Shown here: positions 1 through 10,669 of the stretch, in pieces | How the letters are laid out: every line of letters starts with the position of its first letter | Position numbering within the stretch: position 1 is the first letter of the stretch | The notes under the pieces: model-generated | The model's input: only the letters and a program-made list of their open reading frames with translations | Told to the model about the DNA's origin: nothing | Database searches by the model: none | NCBI RefSeq assembly: GCF_041146395.1 | Contig: NC_090996.1 | Location: 27,180,738 to 27,244,737, forward strand | Source: Eulemur rufifrons | Lineage: Eukaryota > Chordata > Mammalia > Primates > Lemuridae | Direction: 5' to 3' | Length of the DNA stretch: 64,000 nt | Program-made: the position numbers and the translations under genes

Positions 1-2424
1 CAGACTAGCACAACTTAGAGATACTAAGTTTTCATGACCATATTATAAGAAAATGGGTTTATTCTGTAATTCTACATATTTTGTTTTACATATTTAAATC
101 ATTATTCTGAGAAGGAAATACGTAGGCATTCCCAGACTGCCAATGGGGCCCATGGCACAAAAACGTTAAGAACTTCCATACTACTCTGTGGTTGTTAGAG
201 CAACAGAAAGCCTTTAGCCTACCTCCAGGCACCCAGCAAGGGCTCAAGGCACAGAATCTATTACTGTAATTGTTATTATCACACCCAGTAAAATCCTGGT
301 TATCCGGGAGCAAACCTTTGGCAGGGGTAAGGGACTCGAGTCTGTTGATTGTACTAACCACCATGGTGATGAGGAAGGAGAACACTCAGTCAAAACAAAG
401 AGCAGGATTGAAGATGATCAACTGCAACTTCCTCCTTCTGAAGGAGGATGAAGAAACAGAGTGCCAGCGAAGACTTGTTTCAGAGCATGTGGCAAATTAG
501 CTTTGGAGTCGATGCCACCATCCAGGTCTCCTGGAGTCCGTCTTCTGTTCATTATAGTACACAACCTTTCAACACTGGATGTGAAGCCAATGGCGAGGTC
601 CCTCTCTCTGGCAGCACACCCCTCCATCCCATTTTCTTCTGCCTCTCAAGGTCTCTGGATGAGACCAGAGATGTTGGAAGACCAGGCAATATGACATCAG
701 GCAATGCTTCTCACAGCAGGGTCCCAGAGCCACTGGATTGCCACGACAGGAGTTTGTTACAAACACTGGATCCCGGGCCCCAGTTCAGCTCTACTTCATC
801 TGAATCCCTTCGAGAGAGCTTGAGAAACAGCATTTCTATAGAGCTTCCCCACTGATTCACATGCTCATCCACATGAGAACTCCTGGCACGGTAGTCAAAG
901 GATGAGCTCTGAAGTTCTAATCCTAGGTCTACGGGCTTACGAGCTGAATTGCTTTTGGGAAATTACCCAAATCTTAGGTAGATCTCTAAAGAGAATCCCC
1001 AAAGCACAATAGTGCCTACCTTTTGCAGTTGTGAGGACCAAATGTGGCAAGGTAAAGTCTCTAACAGGGTTTGGCTGTGCAAATAAGCTTTGCATGATTA
1101 TTCTTATTGTTCTTGAGTTATAACCCCCCAGGTGGCTTTACTTGAGAAATAGTCTGTCCCTCCCCACAGAGCCAAGATTTTCTGTGCTACGACTCCAACC
1201 ATAGGGCTGTGATGTGTGTTGGTCAGTGACTTTATTATCCCTCAATGGTTCATGAGTACTTAGAAGAGCATCCTCTGCCTTCCAAAGTTCTCTAATAACC
1301 AGAACTATGCCCCAAAGAGAGCCCATGGGATCTGCCCTGGATGACATTGCTCAACTGACCCTGTGGCCAAGGAAGGGTCTCCAAATCCCAGAGTAAAGAC
1401 CCTGACTGTAACTGCAGACTGTGGTCCACCCTGCTCTTTGCTTGACATTGATACCCTCTCTGAGTACCCAGAGAGTGGAAGCTTCATTCCCGAGGGACTG
1501 TGGACCTCTGGCTTTGAGCAGCCACTGTGAGTTCTTGCCCCCTTCCCTTGTGTTTTTAAAACTGTAGTGCAAAACTGTTGCCTTCCAACTGCCAGTAGGT
1601 GCACTGCTGTGCCTGGGGCTTTCTGGACACCAGAGAAATCCCTCTGCCTTTGCACATGACAGGCTAGGAGTGTCTGAACATTAGCAGCCCTGGAAGTAAT
1701 TTGCAAAAGATGTCTGATGCGGGTGAACACCCAAGCTCCATCATCCTTGAGCAGGATAATTCTGAATGTGTGTGTGTGTCCAACACCCTGTACCAGAGTT
1801 TTCCTGTGGAATGAAACTCCAGCCACCCATACTGCTAGCTGGCATGATGAAGCACCCTTAGTGGCTACTTTTCCTTCCTTACGGAACCCCCCTACACCCC
1901 TCTAGTCTTCCCTTCACTTCTCAAATCCTTGTCTCAGAGCCTTTTTCTGGAAGAACGATTTTCAGACAGGTTTCTATTTGAAAATTTCAAACTCCATGCT
2001 AACAGAGGCCAGACAGGAAATAAAATTTAACAAATAGGGAAAGAATCCAATCTTCCGTCCTTTCAATATTTGTGTCTTTTACAATCGTGGTCACTGGGAA
2101 AAACAAGAAAGTCCAAGGCTCAGCAAGATTCTTGACCATTAAAGATAAACTGAAGTTATGATGAGGAGACATAGCAATGATATATATTTTTTTTAAGGCA
2201 AGAATGTAAAGGAACAGATACAACACAAACTTATCAAGAAGGCTTCTGACACAAAGTTTCCTGGAAAATTTATATAAATTACTGTTAACTAGAAATTCCC
2301 TTTACCTGAAACGGTCTCCCATACATTCTGAGTATTAAAGACTCAGCTCTCTAGGCTAACATTGGTATTCCCTGGTGAAAACACAAATTAGGACGAAGGG
2401 CCCTGGAAGGACACATGGCGACCC
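1..2424. other. Intergenic DNA downstream of SHISA9
   Basis: No gene is recognised here. A MIR-like fragment sits at 886-1065. The rest, including 1-885 and 1066-2424, has no feature I can name. Open frames of 135 aa (448-855, plus) and 173 aa (1305-1826, minus) resemble no family I know and show no codon or domain signature, so they are treated as chance frames. Confidence 0.6.
886..1065 (+). repeat. MIR SINE fragment
   Basis: The order of motifs follows MIR: a degenerate 'gggaaattacccaaat' where MIR has the 'gcaagttacttaacc' stretch, then a 'tagtgcctacctt' stretch and 'gttgtgaggaccaaatg'. Heavily diverged. Confidence 0.5.
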
Positions 2425-2447
2425 CAACAGCATCACATATAATCAGT

Positions 2448-2453
2448 TTTATT
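2448..2453 (-). terminator. Candidate distal polyadenylation signal of SHISA9
   Basis: On the gene strand this is the canonical AATAAA. Upstream of it (2490-2515 on the plus strand) are two TGTA motifs, the kind bound by CFIm. Downstream, over 2418-2440, the gene strand is GT-rich ('tgtgatgctgttggggt'), as expected for a CstF site. Cleavage would fall near 2425-2435. The element triad is seen directly; its use is inferred. Confidence 0.5.
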
Positions 2454-3623
2454 GCCAGGTAAGAAATTCATATTAATATAGTGAATACATATGTTTACAA
2501 ATAAACATTCTTAGAAAACAAACAAATGTTTTTTCTTCATTGTAGGAAGTATTATTGGTATCATAAACTCTGCAGTTGTTGACAAGTATTAACACAGGTT
2601 TACTTGCAGAACATACGGTTACTAAAATATTCGCACATAAAATATGCTTCATTTACACACACAAAAAAAACTGGGAGGAGTTAGATGGGGAGGCCAGGCA
2701 GAGCCCACGGCGGGTGGAGGCTGAGACGCTCGGGGAGGGCAAAGGGGGTCAGACTCTGGTCCCATCGGGTTGGAAGTCAGGGGACAGGTAAAGGCAAAAG
2801 GTAGAGGCTGGTGCCAGGGCACAAAAGGAGGAGAGGATGGTCTCTCTGCTTTGTTCTGATTTCTCTCTTCCAGGTCTCCCCGCCCTAGCTATGGGATCCT
2901 TTCCTTGGTACGTGGCAGTCACGGACAATTCCTTAAGTTGTCCTCGCTCTCAGTATCATAAAGTCTGTCTACCCTCCCAAGAGGACACCAAAGAATAAAC
3001 AGACCTTCCTTGTGCAAACTCCCCTCCTCAGTTCAGCTCCCAAAGCCAACTAGCAGCTAATGAGCCTGAGAAGTTCTTCTCGGACTGTCCTTCCTGCAAA
3101 GTACCACTTGGGGAGTACTTGTCCTTCTTGGGATGTCATCACTGCTGCCTCTTGTTGACCAGGCTGCACCTTTGCTGCCAAAATTACAACTACAGGCTGC
3201 AAGGAGCCAAGTTCCATGGATGACATTTACTCAGAAGAGAAGGAGTGTGAAGACATAAAATCCTACAGATTCAGAGACCAAGAAAGACCTTTAATCAGAG
3301 TTGAGATAAGGGTGAGGTGCAGTGGGTTGAGGGCAGAAAGCAAGATGAGTTAAAAAGGGAGACAAGAATTGCAGAGCCTTTGAGCTGGAGGGAACCTCAC
3401 AGATAAGTCAACCCAGTATTTCCTGAAGTGTGGGCTGTGTACCACTGGTGTATGCAAAATGGTTGTAGGCAGCACATGGATACAGCACTATTGAACACTG
3501 ACTCACGTAGGAAATGATTCTCTTTTCATCTGCAATTCAGTTAATCTTATTACTTCAAGGACAAAGTCTCCACTGGGTGCTGGAATCTCCAATAATTCTT
3601 TAACACCTGCTAATCTCCTTTTA

Positions 3624-3682
3624 AGAGACAGAAAAAGAGAGAGAAGGAGGGAGGGATGGGGGGAGAGACAGAGAGAGAGAAA
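3624..3682. repeat. GA-rich simple repeat
   Basis: Impure purine run of gaga/ggag units with a short G-rich centre, inside the presumed 3' UTR. It would be CU-rich in the SHISA9 transcript. Confidence 0.8.
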
Positions 3683-5122
3683 GCATGAAACACATGCTGG
3701 GCTTTAGGTTTAGACACTTCCACAGGCAACAGTATCCACCTAGAATTTAATCATTCCCACTCTGTTGCCTTTGTACTTATTTTTATGCTTATTTTCTATT
3801 TATGGTGATTAATAATGGTTTTCTATTTGTGATGAAGGCAGGAAGTTTTCATTTTAAAAATAAAATATATTAAAAATGCATCAGTTTCAACACAAATATC
3901 ATGACAGTGATACACAGAGATACCAAAGTATGTAGCCAAAAGCAGGTATGTAGCCAACCAAGGTCAAGGAAATACTGACCAAGCCCAGCAGTATTTACTC
4001 CGCTCTGGGGGACTCTGGGGTGTCAGCAAGGAGGCCAAGAAGGTGGGCGCTCAATGCCCAAACCCTACTTTGTCCAGCATCGTGTGCCTCCTTATATGTG
4101 GGGATCTTATCTAGGGGGTTCACTGAAAGATTTCACTTAAAAAAAAATAGGAAGAGGTTTTGCTGTTTCAAGAAGCTTCAAAAGCTTGACCTAGCCCAAA
4201 TTCCCCACGTTTCAGGTGGGAGACGAAGGCTCAGAGAGCTAAGATGCGTTGTCAGGGTCCTCGCATCTGCTAGGAGTGAGAAGAACAACTAACTGGTTTT
4301 GCTGATTCTGCAATGTCAGGGTGGAAAGACAGGTGGGGCAGAACATTGCAGCTCAGGATTCCAGAAAATGCTCTGAGTCTTGTTTGACCAGACCATTTAT
4401 AGCTCCTGACACCAGAGGAGCTCTGGGGCTCCTGAAGTTTCCATTAAAAAATTAGCCAAGACCTTTAGGGGCTAGTTGAAAATCTCTCACCTTAAATGCA
4501 AATCTTTTCTCCCGCAACCCATCTCTTTGGGCTTCCACTCAACAAATAGAGCTCATAGGAAAAACTGTCTTTGTTGGGACCCCAGGGGCTATTGACTGTA
4601 AGAACCAATCTGGAAAAGAACCTCAGGAAATTCCGGTATGGGGAGATGAACACGTTGAAGTATCTGGGGGGAGGTAATTTGGAGGGACCATGGGAATTAT
4701 GGGACCCAGAGATGTCTGACAGGTTTGGGAGGCTGGAAAGTGGAAGAACCTGTTTGGTCAATGTGGGGAGTTGGAAGGTCTTTGTCTTTAGGTACCCCGA
4801 CATTGCAGCAGCCCCCTGAGAGGGTGTGATGGGGTAGGCTCACCTACAAAGGGTGGATAGAAACATCTTCTACTACTGCAGAAACACAGGAGGGAGGAAG
4901 GCTGAAAGAACACAGGTTGCACTTGGGGAACAAGACTGTCATGAAACAATAGTAACACATTGAAGGCACCACCCACGCTTATGACACTTTCAGTCCAAAG
5001 CAGTTGAAGTCTGGCAGCGGCGGCGGCAACGCGCTGAAGGGAAAGGGGACGTCGGGGATGGACAGTTAATAGAGGACTTGTTTCTGCGGCTGTTTCAGGT
5101 CTAGGAGGCAGAATCCAGAAAT

Positions 5123-5142
5123 GGGGGGCTTCCGGGCCCCCC
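5123..5142 (-). other. GC-stem hairpin in 3' UTR
   Basis: A perfect 7-bp stem, GGGGGGC pairing with GCCCCCC, encloses a 6-base loop. It lies about 1 kb after the stop codon in the transcribed strand. The structure is seen in the sequence; no function is known to me. Confidence 0.5.
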
Positions 5143-6055
5143 CTTCACCGCCTGCGGACGTTTCCACCTGTGGATTTTTGTCATTGTTGATGTCTTTCTT
5201 GATTGCCTAAGTCTTGACGATTTTGACCAAAAATTAATTTTGCTGTTCTCGTCTGTTTTGTTGTGGGCTTATATTCTATTTCTCTCTTTTTTAAAAAAGT
5301 TATTTCCTACTCTCTGGACCCTTCTCCCCGCCATAAAAGCCTGTCCCCCTCCCATTTCCACGGTCATGGTCTTTATGGGAGTTCTCGAAAATGGTTTTTT
5401 CCTTCCCAGCACTGTCGGTGGGTTCAGGGTCTATTTATGTTTTGTGAGCTTGAGTGTGTGTTGTTTTTTGCTTTCAATAGTGAGGATATGAAAAGTATTA
5501 TAAATATAATGGTTGGGGTCCAGTTACTCTCTCCTACTCATCAAAATTTGGTATTCGCGTCACTCCTTCTTGGGATTAGAAAAATGCTTATAATGTGGGC
5601 AAATTCTTCCCCAAACAGCTCTTCTCAAACACACTCTTGTGTCCACCCTACTTCTCTACAGCCCCTTTCACCCTGGCTGTTTTTACCCAACAGACAGCAA
5701 GTGGCAAATTGTGTATGTGCTCAAATGGACAATTTCTCTAAATTGTGCTACTTCTTTTGTTTTAATCATGGATTTCAGTTTCAAGTTAGGAAGAAAAGAA
5801 AAATTAGCCCCATGGTTTTGGGCATGTGAGTTGGCCACCTCGGGCCTGAAGTTGAAAGAGCGTGCCTCGGTTTCCCCTTTGCTGTATTGCTGAATGTTCA
5901 ATGCTTCAATCTTCCTCAGCTGCCCACTGACACGTGTTGGGCGTGACCCAGGAAAAGCACGATTCCGTGTCACCAGTAGGTTTAGAGTCGGTTCTCGTTG
6001 AGGGTGGGTGTGTGGGTGCGTGTGTGTAGGGGGGACAGGGAGGGTGTGGCCAGGA

Positions 6056-6061
6056 TTTATT
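6056..6061 (-). terminator. Weak candidate proximal polyadenylation signal
   Basis: Gene-strand AATAAA preceded by an A-run, only about 52 bases after the TGA stop. The following gene-strand bases are C-rich and not GU-rich, which argues against strong use. If used it would give a very short 3' UTR. Confidence 0.2.
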
Positions 6062-6113
6062 TTTTTGCCTCTCGGTTGAGTGTGGTCTCCAGGGTGCTCC
6101 CTGTCGTGAAAGC

Positions 6114-6493
6114 TCAGACAGTCACTTCTGTTTTGCTGTTGGTGATGAAGTATGGCTGTGGGGGTGGGTAGTGCTGGGTGCGAGTTCCCAAGGGGTCGCT
6201 GGAGCCCGACTCGGCCGTGCCAAGTTTGCCCTTGTTGCCGTAAGCCTGCCGCCGCAGGGACTGCTCGTTGGGGTCCCAGCCCTTAAAGTTGGCGGTGGAG
6301 TTGTAGGCCAGGGGGTGTGGGGGCATCTTGTTGGTGCGGGACTTCTGTCCATTCTGCTTGGCAGGACCGTGCTCGGGGCTGAAGGCCCGCGGCTCGTCCT
6401 CCACTCTTACGGGGTGCAGAGGCAAGTTCCCCTTGGCGGCCAGCTCAGCCAGGTGCCGTCGCTTGGAGTAGAAGTCATCACTGACCTTGTCGG
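6114..6493 (-). CDS. SHISA9: SHISA9 terminal coding exon (cytoplasmic tail, PDZ ligand)
   Basis: This exon encodes the last 125 residues plus two bases of a split Ala codon. SHISA9 (CKAMP44) is a single-pass membrane protein that binds AMPA receptors at synapses and changes their desensitisation and recovery. The gene strand shows a 'cactgcacag' acceptor at 6494, a reading frame starting DKVSDDFYSKRRHLAELAAK, a Pro-rich run QHYPPPQPY near the end, and the extreme C-terminus EVTV followed by TGA at 6114-6116. EVTV is the PDZ ligand known to bind PSD-95-type, PICK1 and GRIP1 scaffolds. The phase (two bases completing GCC) matches the donor at 30069. The frame is intact, with no stop or indel. 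Upstream exons with the signal peptide, Cys-rich domain and membrane segment are outside the window. Shisa6 is the closest paralogue, but the residues agree better with SHISA9 as I remember it. Confidence 0.97.
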
Positions 6494-6534
6494 CTGTGCA
6501 GTGGGGCGGGTGGACAAGGCAGGGCAGGAGGGAG

Positions 6535-6580
6535 CAGAGAGAGGGGCAGAGAGAGAGAGAGAAGAGAGAGAAAGAGAGTT
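6535..6580 (-). promoter_or_regulatory. CU-rich tract upstream of terminal-exon acceptor
   Basis: On the plus strand this is a gagaga run; in the SHISA9 pre-mRNA it reads as repeated CUCUCU with UUCUCU units. It lies about 40 to 90 bases before the 3' splice site of the last coding exon. Tracts of this kind and position are typical binding sites for polypyrimidine-tract-binding protein (PTBP1/PTBP2). The tract is seen; a role in splicing is inferred. Confidence 0.45.
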
Positions 6581-7034
6581 AGGGATTGGCAGGTCAACCC
6601 GAGAGAACAGCATAAAAATGGGCCAACAGTCCAAACAAGACACACTAGAAACTCCACCTGGAACACGACAGAGGGAAGGGCAGCGCCATGTGCTTATGAC
6701 GAACAAGAGCAGGACCAAGAGGGTTAAGGGCACATCCCCAAGGGAATCTCTAGATCCCCCACCCCCCAAAATACTTCTCCCACCACAGTTCCACCTAGTG
6801 TCCTGCCTCCCTTGGCTTTCCTATAAAATCCAAGTATTGTTTCTTCATTATTAAAATCACACATTCTCATTAAGGAAAATACTGACCATGTTAAGAAATC
6901 TTTAAATCGATCACTTAAGAATCCAGACAGCCAATATCAACTTCTAGGTGTATTTTCTTCTGGTGTTTTTACTAAACAGAGTTTAAGGTAGGATTGTGCT
7001 TGGTTTATGTGCTTGCTTTTGTTTTGGCTTTTTG

Positions 7035-7250
7035 CCATTTAAGCGGAACCACATTCATGTCCCAACTCTACCAGCAGTGTAACCTCAGCTAAATCACTTG
7101 ACTTTTATTACCGTCAGCTTCTGCATAAGGAAAGGAGTTACAAGAAAAAAATTTAAAAAAAGTAGACTTCATAGGGTTGTTTGGAGAGTTAAATGATATA
7201 ATGTGTGTAAAGTGCTCAGGTATTGTGTTCATCACCAATACCATTATAAA
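7035..7250 (+). repeat. MIR SINE
   Basis: Nearly full MIR order: 'cccaactctaccagcagtgt', then the 'aaatcacttgactt' stretch, then 'gagttaaatgatataatg' and 'aaagtgctcaggtattg' near the tail. Confidence 0.75.
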
Positions 7251-7259
7251 TAACCTTGT

Positions 7260-7860
7260 TTTGATAGTTCATGTAACATTCTATCAGGCATTTCTCCAAA
7301 TTGTTATAAATTATTAACAAACAGCATTTTAATGCCTACAAAATAATTCATTGAGTAGAACTATCAAAATTAATCAGTCTTTCTATGGATGAACAGTTGT
7401 ATCAATATTGTCTATTACAAATAAGGCTGAGATGAGAATCTTTTGGGTTATACTTCTCTTTATATTTAGAATTTAGAATAATTCTAAAAATATTTTCTTA
7501 GTTTATGTCAGGGATTGGCAAACTATGGCCCACAGGCCAAATCTGGTCACCACCTATTTTTGTAAAGTAAAGTTGTATTGGAAACAAAGTCACACATATT
7601 CATTTATGAATGGTCTATGGCTGCTTTTGCTCTACTATGGTAGAACTGAGTACTTGTGTCAGAAATTTTGTGGCCTCCAGAGCTTGAAATATTGGCTATC
7701 CAGAAAAAGTTTGCTGACTCTGATCTGGATTATCAAAAGCAGAATTATTTGGCCAAAGAGTATAAACATTGTTAAGGGTCTTGACACACATTGCCAACTA
7801 CAGTGCAAAAGCATTATACCAATTTCCACTCAATTTCAGCACTCTCTCTGCAGCATTGAA
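7260..7860. mobile_element. L1M-type LINE fragment, split by a hAT MITE
   Basis: Two flanks, 7260-7505 and 7729-7860, read together like the L1 non-coding segment that contains 'ctattacaaataaggctg' and 'ggccaaagagtataaaca'. They are interrupted exactly by the hAT-like element at 7509-7723, so the LINE is the older of the two. Confidence 0.55.
7509..7723 (-). mobile_element. hAT-Charlie non-autonomous element
   Basis: The ends carry 'cagggattggcaaactatgg' and 'aaaaagtttgctgactctga', inverse partners of each other. It belongs to the same family as the copy at 31950-32488 but lies in the opposite orientation. Internal landmarks include 'aaagttgtattggaaacaaa'. The subfamily (MER20- or MER58-like) was not settled by eye. 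Confidence 0.8.
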
Positions 7861-7865
7861 TGATT

Positions 7866-7960
7866 TTTCTTTCTTCCCTTCCTTCCTTCCTTCTTCCCTT
7901 CCTCCCTTCATTCCTTTTTTACTTCTCTTTCTTTCCTTATTTCTCTATTTTTTAACAAAA
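7866..7960. repeat. (CCTT)n-type pyrimidine simple repeat
   Basis: Impure cttc/cctt units run into a T-rich end, directly after the L1 fragment. The run would be purine-rich in the SHISA9 transcript. Confidence 0.85.
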
Positions 7961-8194
7961 TAAAATAAAATAAATGACTTCCTTTTATTTTCTCTTGGAA
8001 TTCTTTTATTATAAGATTCTCTATACACTTTTTAAATTAATTTCTTAACCATAAACTTTTGAACTTACATCTCCCAGGAGATCAGAAATATTTGCTGTTC
8101 TTTCATGCACATTTGTAACATCCCATAGCGTTGCATGTGCAAATATATATCAGCTTAAGGGGACCGTCATAGTTCCATGTTTCTTCTCTCATTT

Positions 8195-8335
8195 GATCCT
8201 TTCACTAACAAAGGTAGAAAAGACGGCAGCTCTTACTCCTGCTTGACAAGTTAGGAAACTGTCAAGCTCATAAAACGATGGAGCTAAGGTTACCCACAGC
8301 TAATGGCTGAGCCAAGGTAGAATCTAAGTTCAATC
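8195..8335 (-). repeat. MIR SINE fragment
   Basis: Reverse MIR order with 'gacaagttaggaaactgtca' in place of the usual 'acagatgaggaaactgaggc', followed by a degenerate cacacagct segment and 'aatctaagttc'. Confidence 0.6.
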
Positions 8336-8519
8336 AACAATATTTGAAAGGCCATACAGGAAAAGCTTTGCTTTCAGAACTGAAACCAAAATATGTCCCA
8401 CTTGCTCCCTCCGCGTCCGTGGTAGACATCACTCAATGATCACAGCACTCTTTCTCAGCAAGCCTGGCCTCCACACAGATTCCTCCTCAAAACAACACCC
8501 CTGGAAGCCGCATATTAAC

Positions 8520-8587
8520 ATTCTAGGTGTAATACAGGTTAAGTTGGGTTTCTATTCCTTGTAATGTAAGTAGCCCTGACTGATACA
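8520..8587 (+). mobile_element. ERVL-MaLR LTR end fragment
   Basis: The last bases read 'gggtttctattccttgtaat' and then end in 'ctgactgataca', the typical close of an MLT1-class LTR. The 5' part is not clear. Confidence 0.45.
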
Positions 8588-8639
8588 GTCTTTTAAGAGA
8601 AAGTCCCCTTTCTCTAAACTCTAGAGCTACTTACTGAAG

Positions 8640-8785
8640 GTACAGAATGTCAAACCCAAAAGGACTCTTGGAATCTGCCACTAAGATGTGAGGAGCACAC
8701 ATTCCTGAAATATCCTGCATTGCTTAGGTGGCACAATATCAGAGCTAGGACTAGAGCTCCATCTTCCTGCCTTTCAGTGGAAAGT
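8640..8785 (-). repeat. MIR3-like SINE fragment
   Basis: Weak match in reverse orientation, with 'agagctaggactagagctcc' as the best segment. Could be another CORE-SINE. Confidence 0.35.
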
Positions 8786-9109
8786 TCTAGATTTCCAGTG
8801 CCATGAGGTTTCAACAGAAGAATGCTCTAAGATTCCCCCATAGACTTCAAAACTCACATGTCCAGTTACCTCCTGGACAGGTTCGCTGGCATCTCACATT
8901 CCAGGTGTCCATGCCTGACCCCGTCCACATTACCAGATCTGTTCTTCTCCAGGTTATTCCTTATCCTCGCAGGGGACCACCCACTCCTTAGCCACCAAAG
9001 CCAGAAACTCGGAAGGAATTGTTAATTTCAACCTCCTCTTCTCTTGCAGCACAAAGGCTAAGCCACCAAGTCCTTCCAGCTGTATCTAACAAATGTGACT
9101 CTAGCCTAG

Positions 9110-9215
9110 TCCCTTCCCCCTACCCTCTTTGAACATCGTTCTACTTCAATCACCAAACTGGCCTCCCCGCCTCCTTTCACTTCCTCCAATCCACTCTCTA
9201 TGCTGCAGTCTCGAA
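9110..9215 (+). mobile_element. L2 LINE fragment
   Basis: The segment 'actggcctccccgcctcctt' followed by 'cctccaatccactctctatg' is characteristic of the L2 3' region on its coding strand. Confidence 0.55.
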
Positions 9216-9549
9216 GCCATTTCTTCAGTCAGTTAGTCATTCATCAAACAGGCACCTGCCACCTGCTATACACTGGAAATACAAGCGAGAATCAGAAACA
9301 GATTGGTCCCTGACCTCACAGGGTGGACATTCTACAAGGGAGGGATGGAGAGTTACCAAATAATCCACAAATTACATAAAAATATGGATATGGTCAGTGC
9401 TATGAAGGAGAACTATGCAGTCATACAAGGATTTAGAACCAGGTCGCCGGTGTGGTCTAAGAACCAGATGTTTGAGCTGCAGCTTTTGCACCAGACTCAC
9501 TGTTACTCATCTTTCAAGATTCAGGTAAGTTGTTGCCTCCCTGATTCCC

Positions 9550-10165
9550 CCAGGGTTCCCGAGGTGACCCCTGCCTGCTCCATCACAGCACTGGCTGTGG
9601 TGTTTTATAATTTTCTGTGTTCACACGTTTCCCCACTAGACCAGGAGTTCTTTGAGAGTAGAAATATCCTTTCATCTGGGTGGCTCTATGGTCCTCAAAT
9701 CCTGCCAGCACATGGGAATCACAGGGGAGAGCTTTTAAGGTATTCAGACACCTGGGCCCCTTTCCACACCTGTTCAACCAGCATCTCTGAGGGTGTGACC
9801 CAGACACACCGTGATGAGATTCTAACGTGCGGCCAGTGTTGGGAACCACAGGTAGAGCCCCGGCATCTGTCATGGGGCCAGCACGCTCCTGCTATCCCCA
9901 GCTGTCTCCCACCGCAGCTACCCCTCCCTTCTAGAAAGTCTGACAAAGTCAGATCCCGCTGTAGTAGACTCTTCTCTGCAGCACCCACCATAGCTGCCCT
10001 TTCACACTTGCTCATGCGGTTTCACTCATTATTATCCTGCTCACTAGAGTTCCGAGAAGGCGAGGCCAAGTCTGATCTTTGTCCACCACTGCATACGCAA
10101 CGTCCAGCCTCGCTCCCGGCAGATATAAAGTGCTCCATAAATATGTGATGAATGAATACACGAGC
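9550..10165 (+). mobile_element. L2 LINE 3' segments, interrupted by a hAT MITE
   Basis: The segment up to about 9680 reads like the L2 3' end ('cccactagaccaggagttct'). The hAT copy at 9688-9850 follows. A second L2 tail, about 10010-10165, contains 'aaagtgctccataaatatgt' and ends in tgaatgaat. A 281-aa open frame crosses these repeats and is not a gene. Confidence 0.55.
9688..9850. mobile_element. hAT-Charlie MITE
   Basis: Inverted ends 'ggtcctcaaatcctgccagc' and 'cagtgttgggaaccac' with a central 'acacctgggcccc'. Same class as the copies at 18675, 20905 and 29105. Confidence 0.65.
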
Positions 10166-10439
10166 AAAATATCCTGACAGCATAGAGGAGAACATCAGGG
10201 CAAGACTCCCTTCCCACTTGCCTCCCAGTAGGAAAATCTCACTCGCCCTCACTACGTGCCCGGTCGTATTGCAGAATCAGTCGTTCTCATGCTCCTCTTT
10301 CCAGACACTGGACTAGTCTGGGGTCTGCTCAGAGAATGAGATGCAAAGGTTTCTGTTTCTGACAAGTAGGCAAAATTGATTATGAATTAGGCGTCCCAGC
10401 AGCTGGCATAGGTGATGTCTTCTCAGAAAGTTCTTTTAA

Positions 10440-10625
10440 AAAGTAGATAACCTTGTGAGAGCTTGGGAATACCCTTAACCTCGTATACCTGTTTTCTTAG
10501 GTGTGAAATGGGGATAACATTAACTACTCACAGGTTTATTGTGAAGAATAAATGATATGAGATACACAAGCTACACAGCACATATACTCTTGGAATATGG
10601 TAACTGCTCAATAAATATATTTCCT
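10440..10625 (+). repeat. MIR SINE
   Basis: Contains 'tgtgaaatggggataac', 'attgtgaagaataaatgata' and the tail 'ctgctcaataaata' in MIR order. Confidence 0.7.
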
Positions 10626-10669
10626 CTATCCCCTGCCTTATGAAAACTGCTGGACTCAATTCAACAGAT

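Larger units (their letters stand above)
2430..6113 (-). other. Probable long 3' UTR of SHISA9
   Basis: This stretch runs from the TGA stop of the last coding exon to the first strong polyadenylation signal seen downstream on the gene strand (2448-2453). No splice site or competing gene is visible, and a UTR of about 3.7 kb is normal for a neuronal receptor-associated gene. It contains a GA-rich simple repeat (3624-3682), a MIR-like scrap near 4200-4290 and a GC-stem hairpin (5123-5142). Plus-strand frames inside it, such as 5263-5829, are chance. The extent is inferred from the signal only; an earlier end at 6056-6061 is possible. Confidence 0.5.

Noticed and set aside
5263..5829. 188-codon plus-strand frame
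   Set aside because: Antisense to the presumed SHISA9 3' UTR; composition is that of T-rich non-coding DNA.
6171..6854. 227-codon open frame on the plus strand
   Set aside because: Lies antisense to the SHISA9 terminal exon and the adjacent GA repeat; a shadow of the real coding frame.
9303..10148. 281-codon plus-strand frame, the longest in the window
   Set aside because: It runs through L2 segments and a hAT MITE, so the reading frame is accidental.
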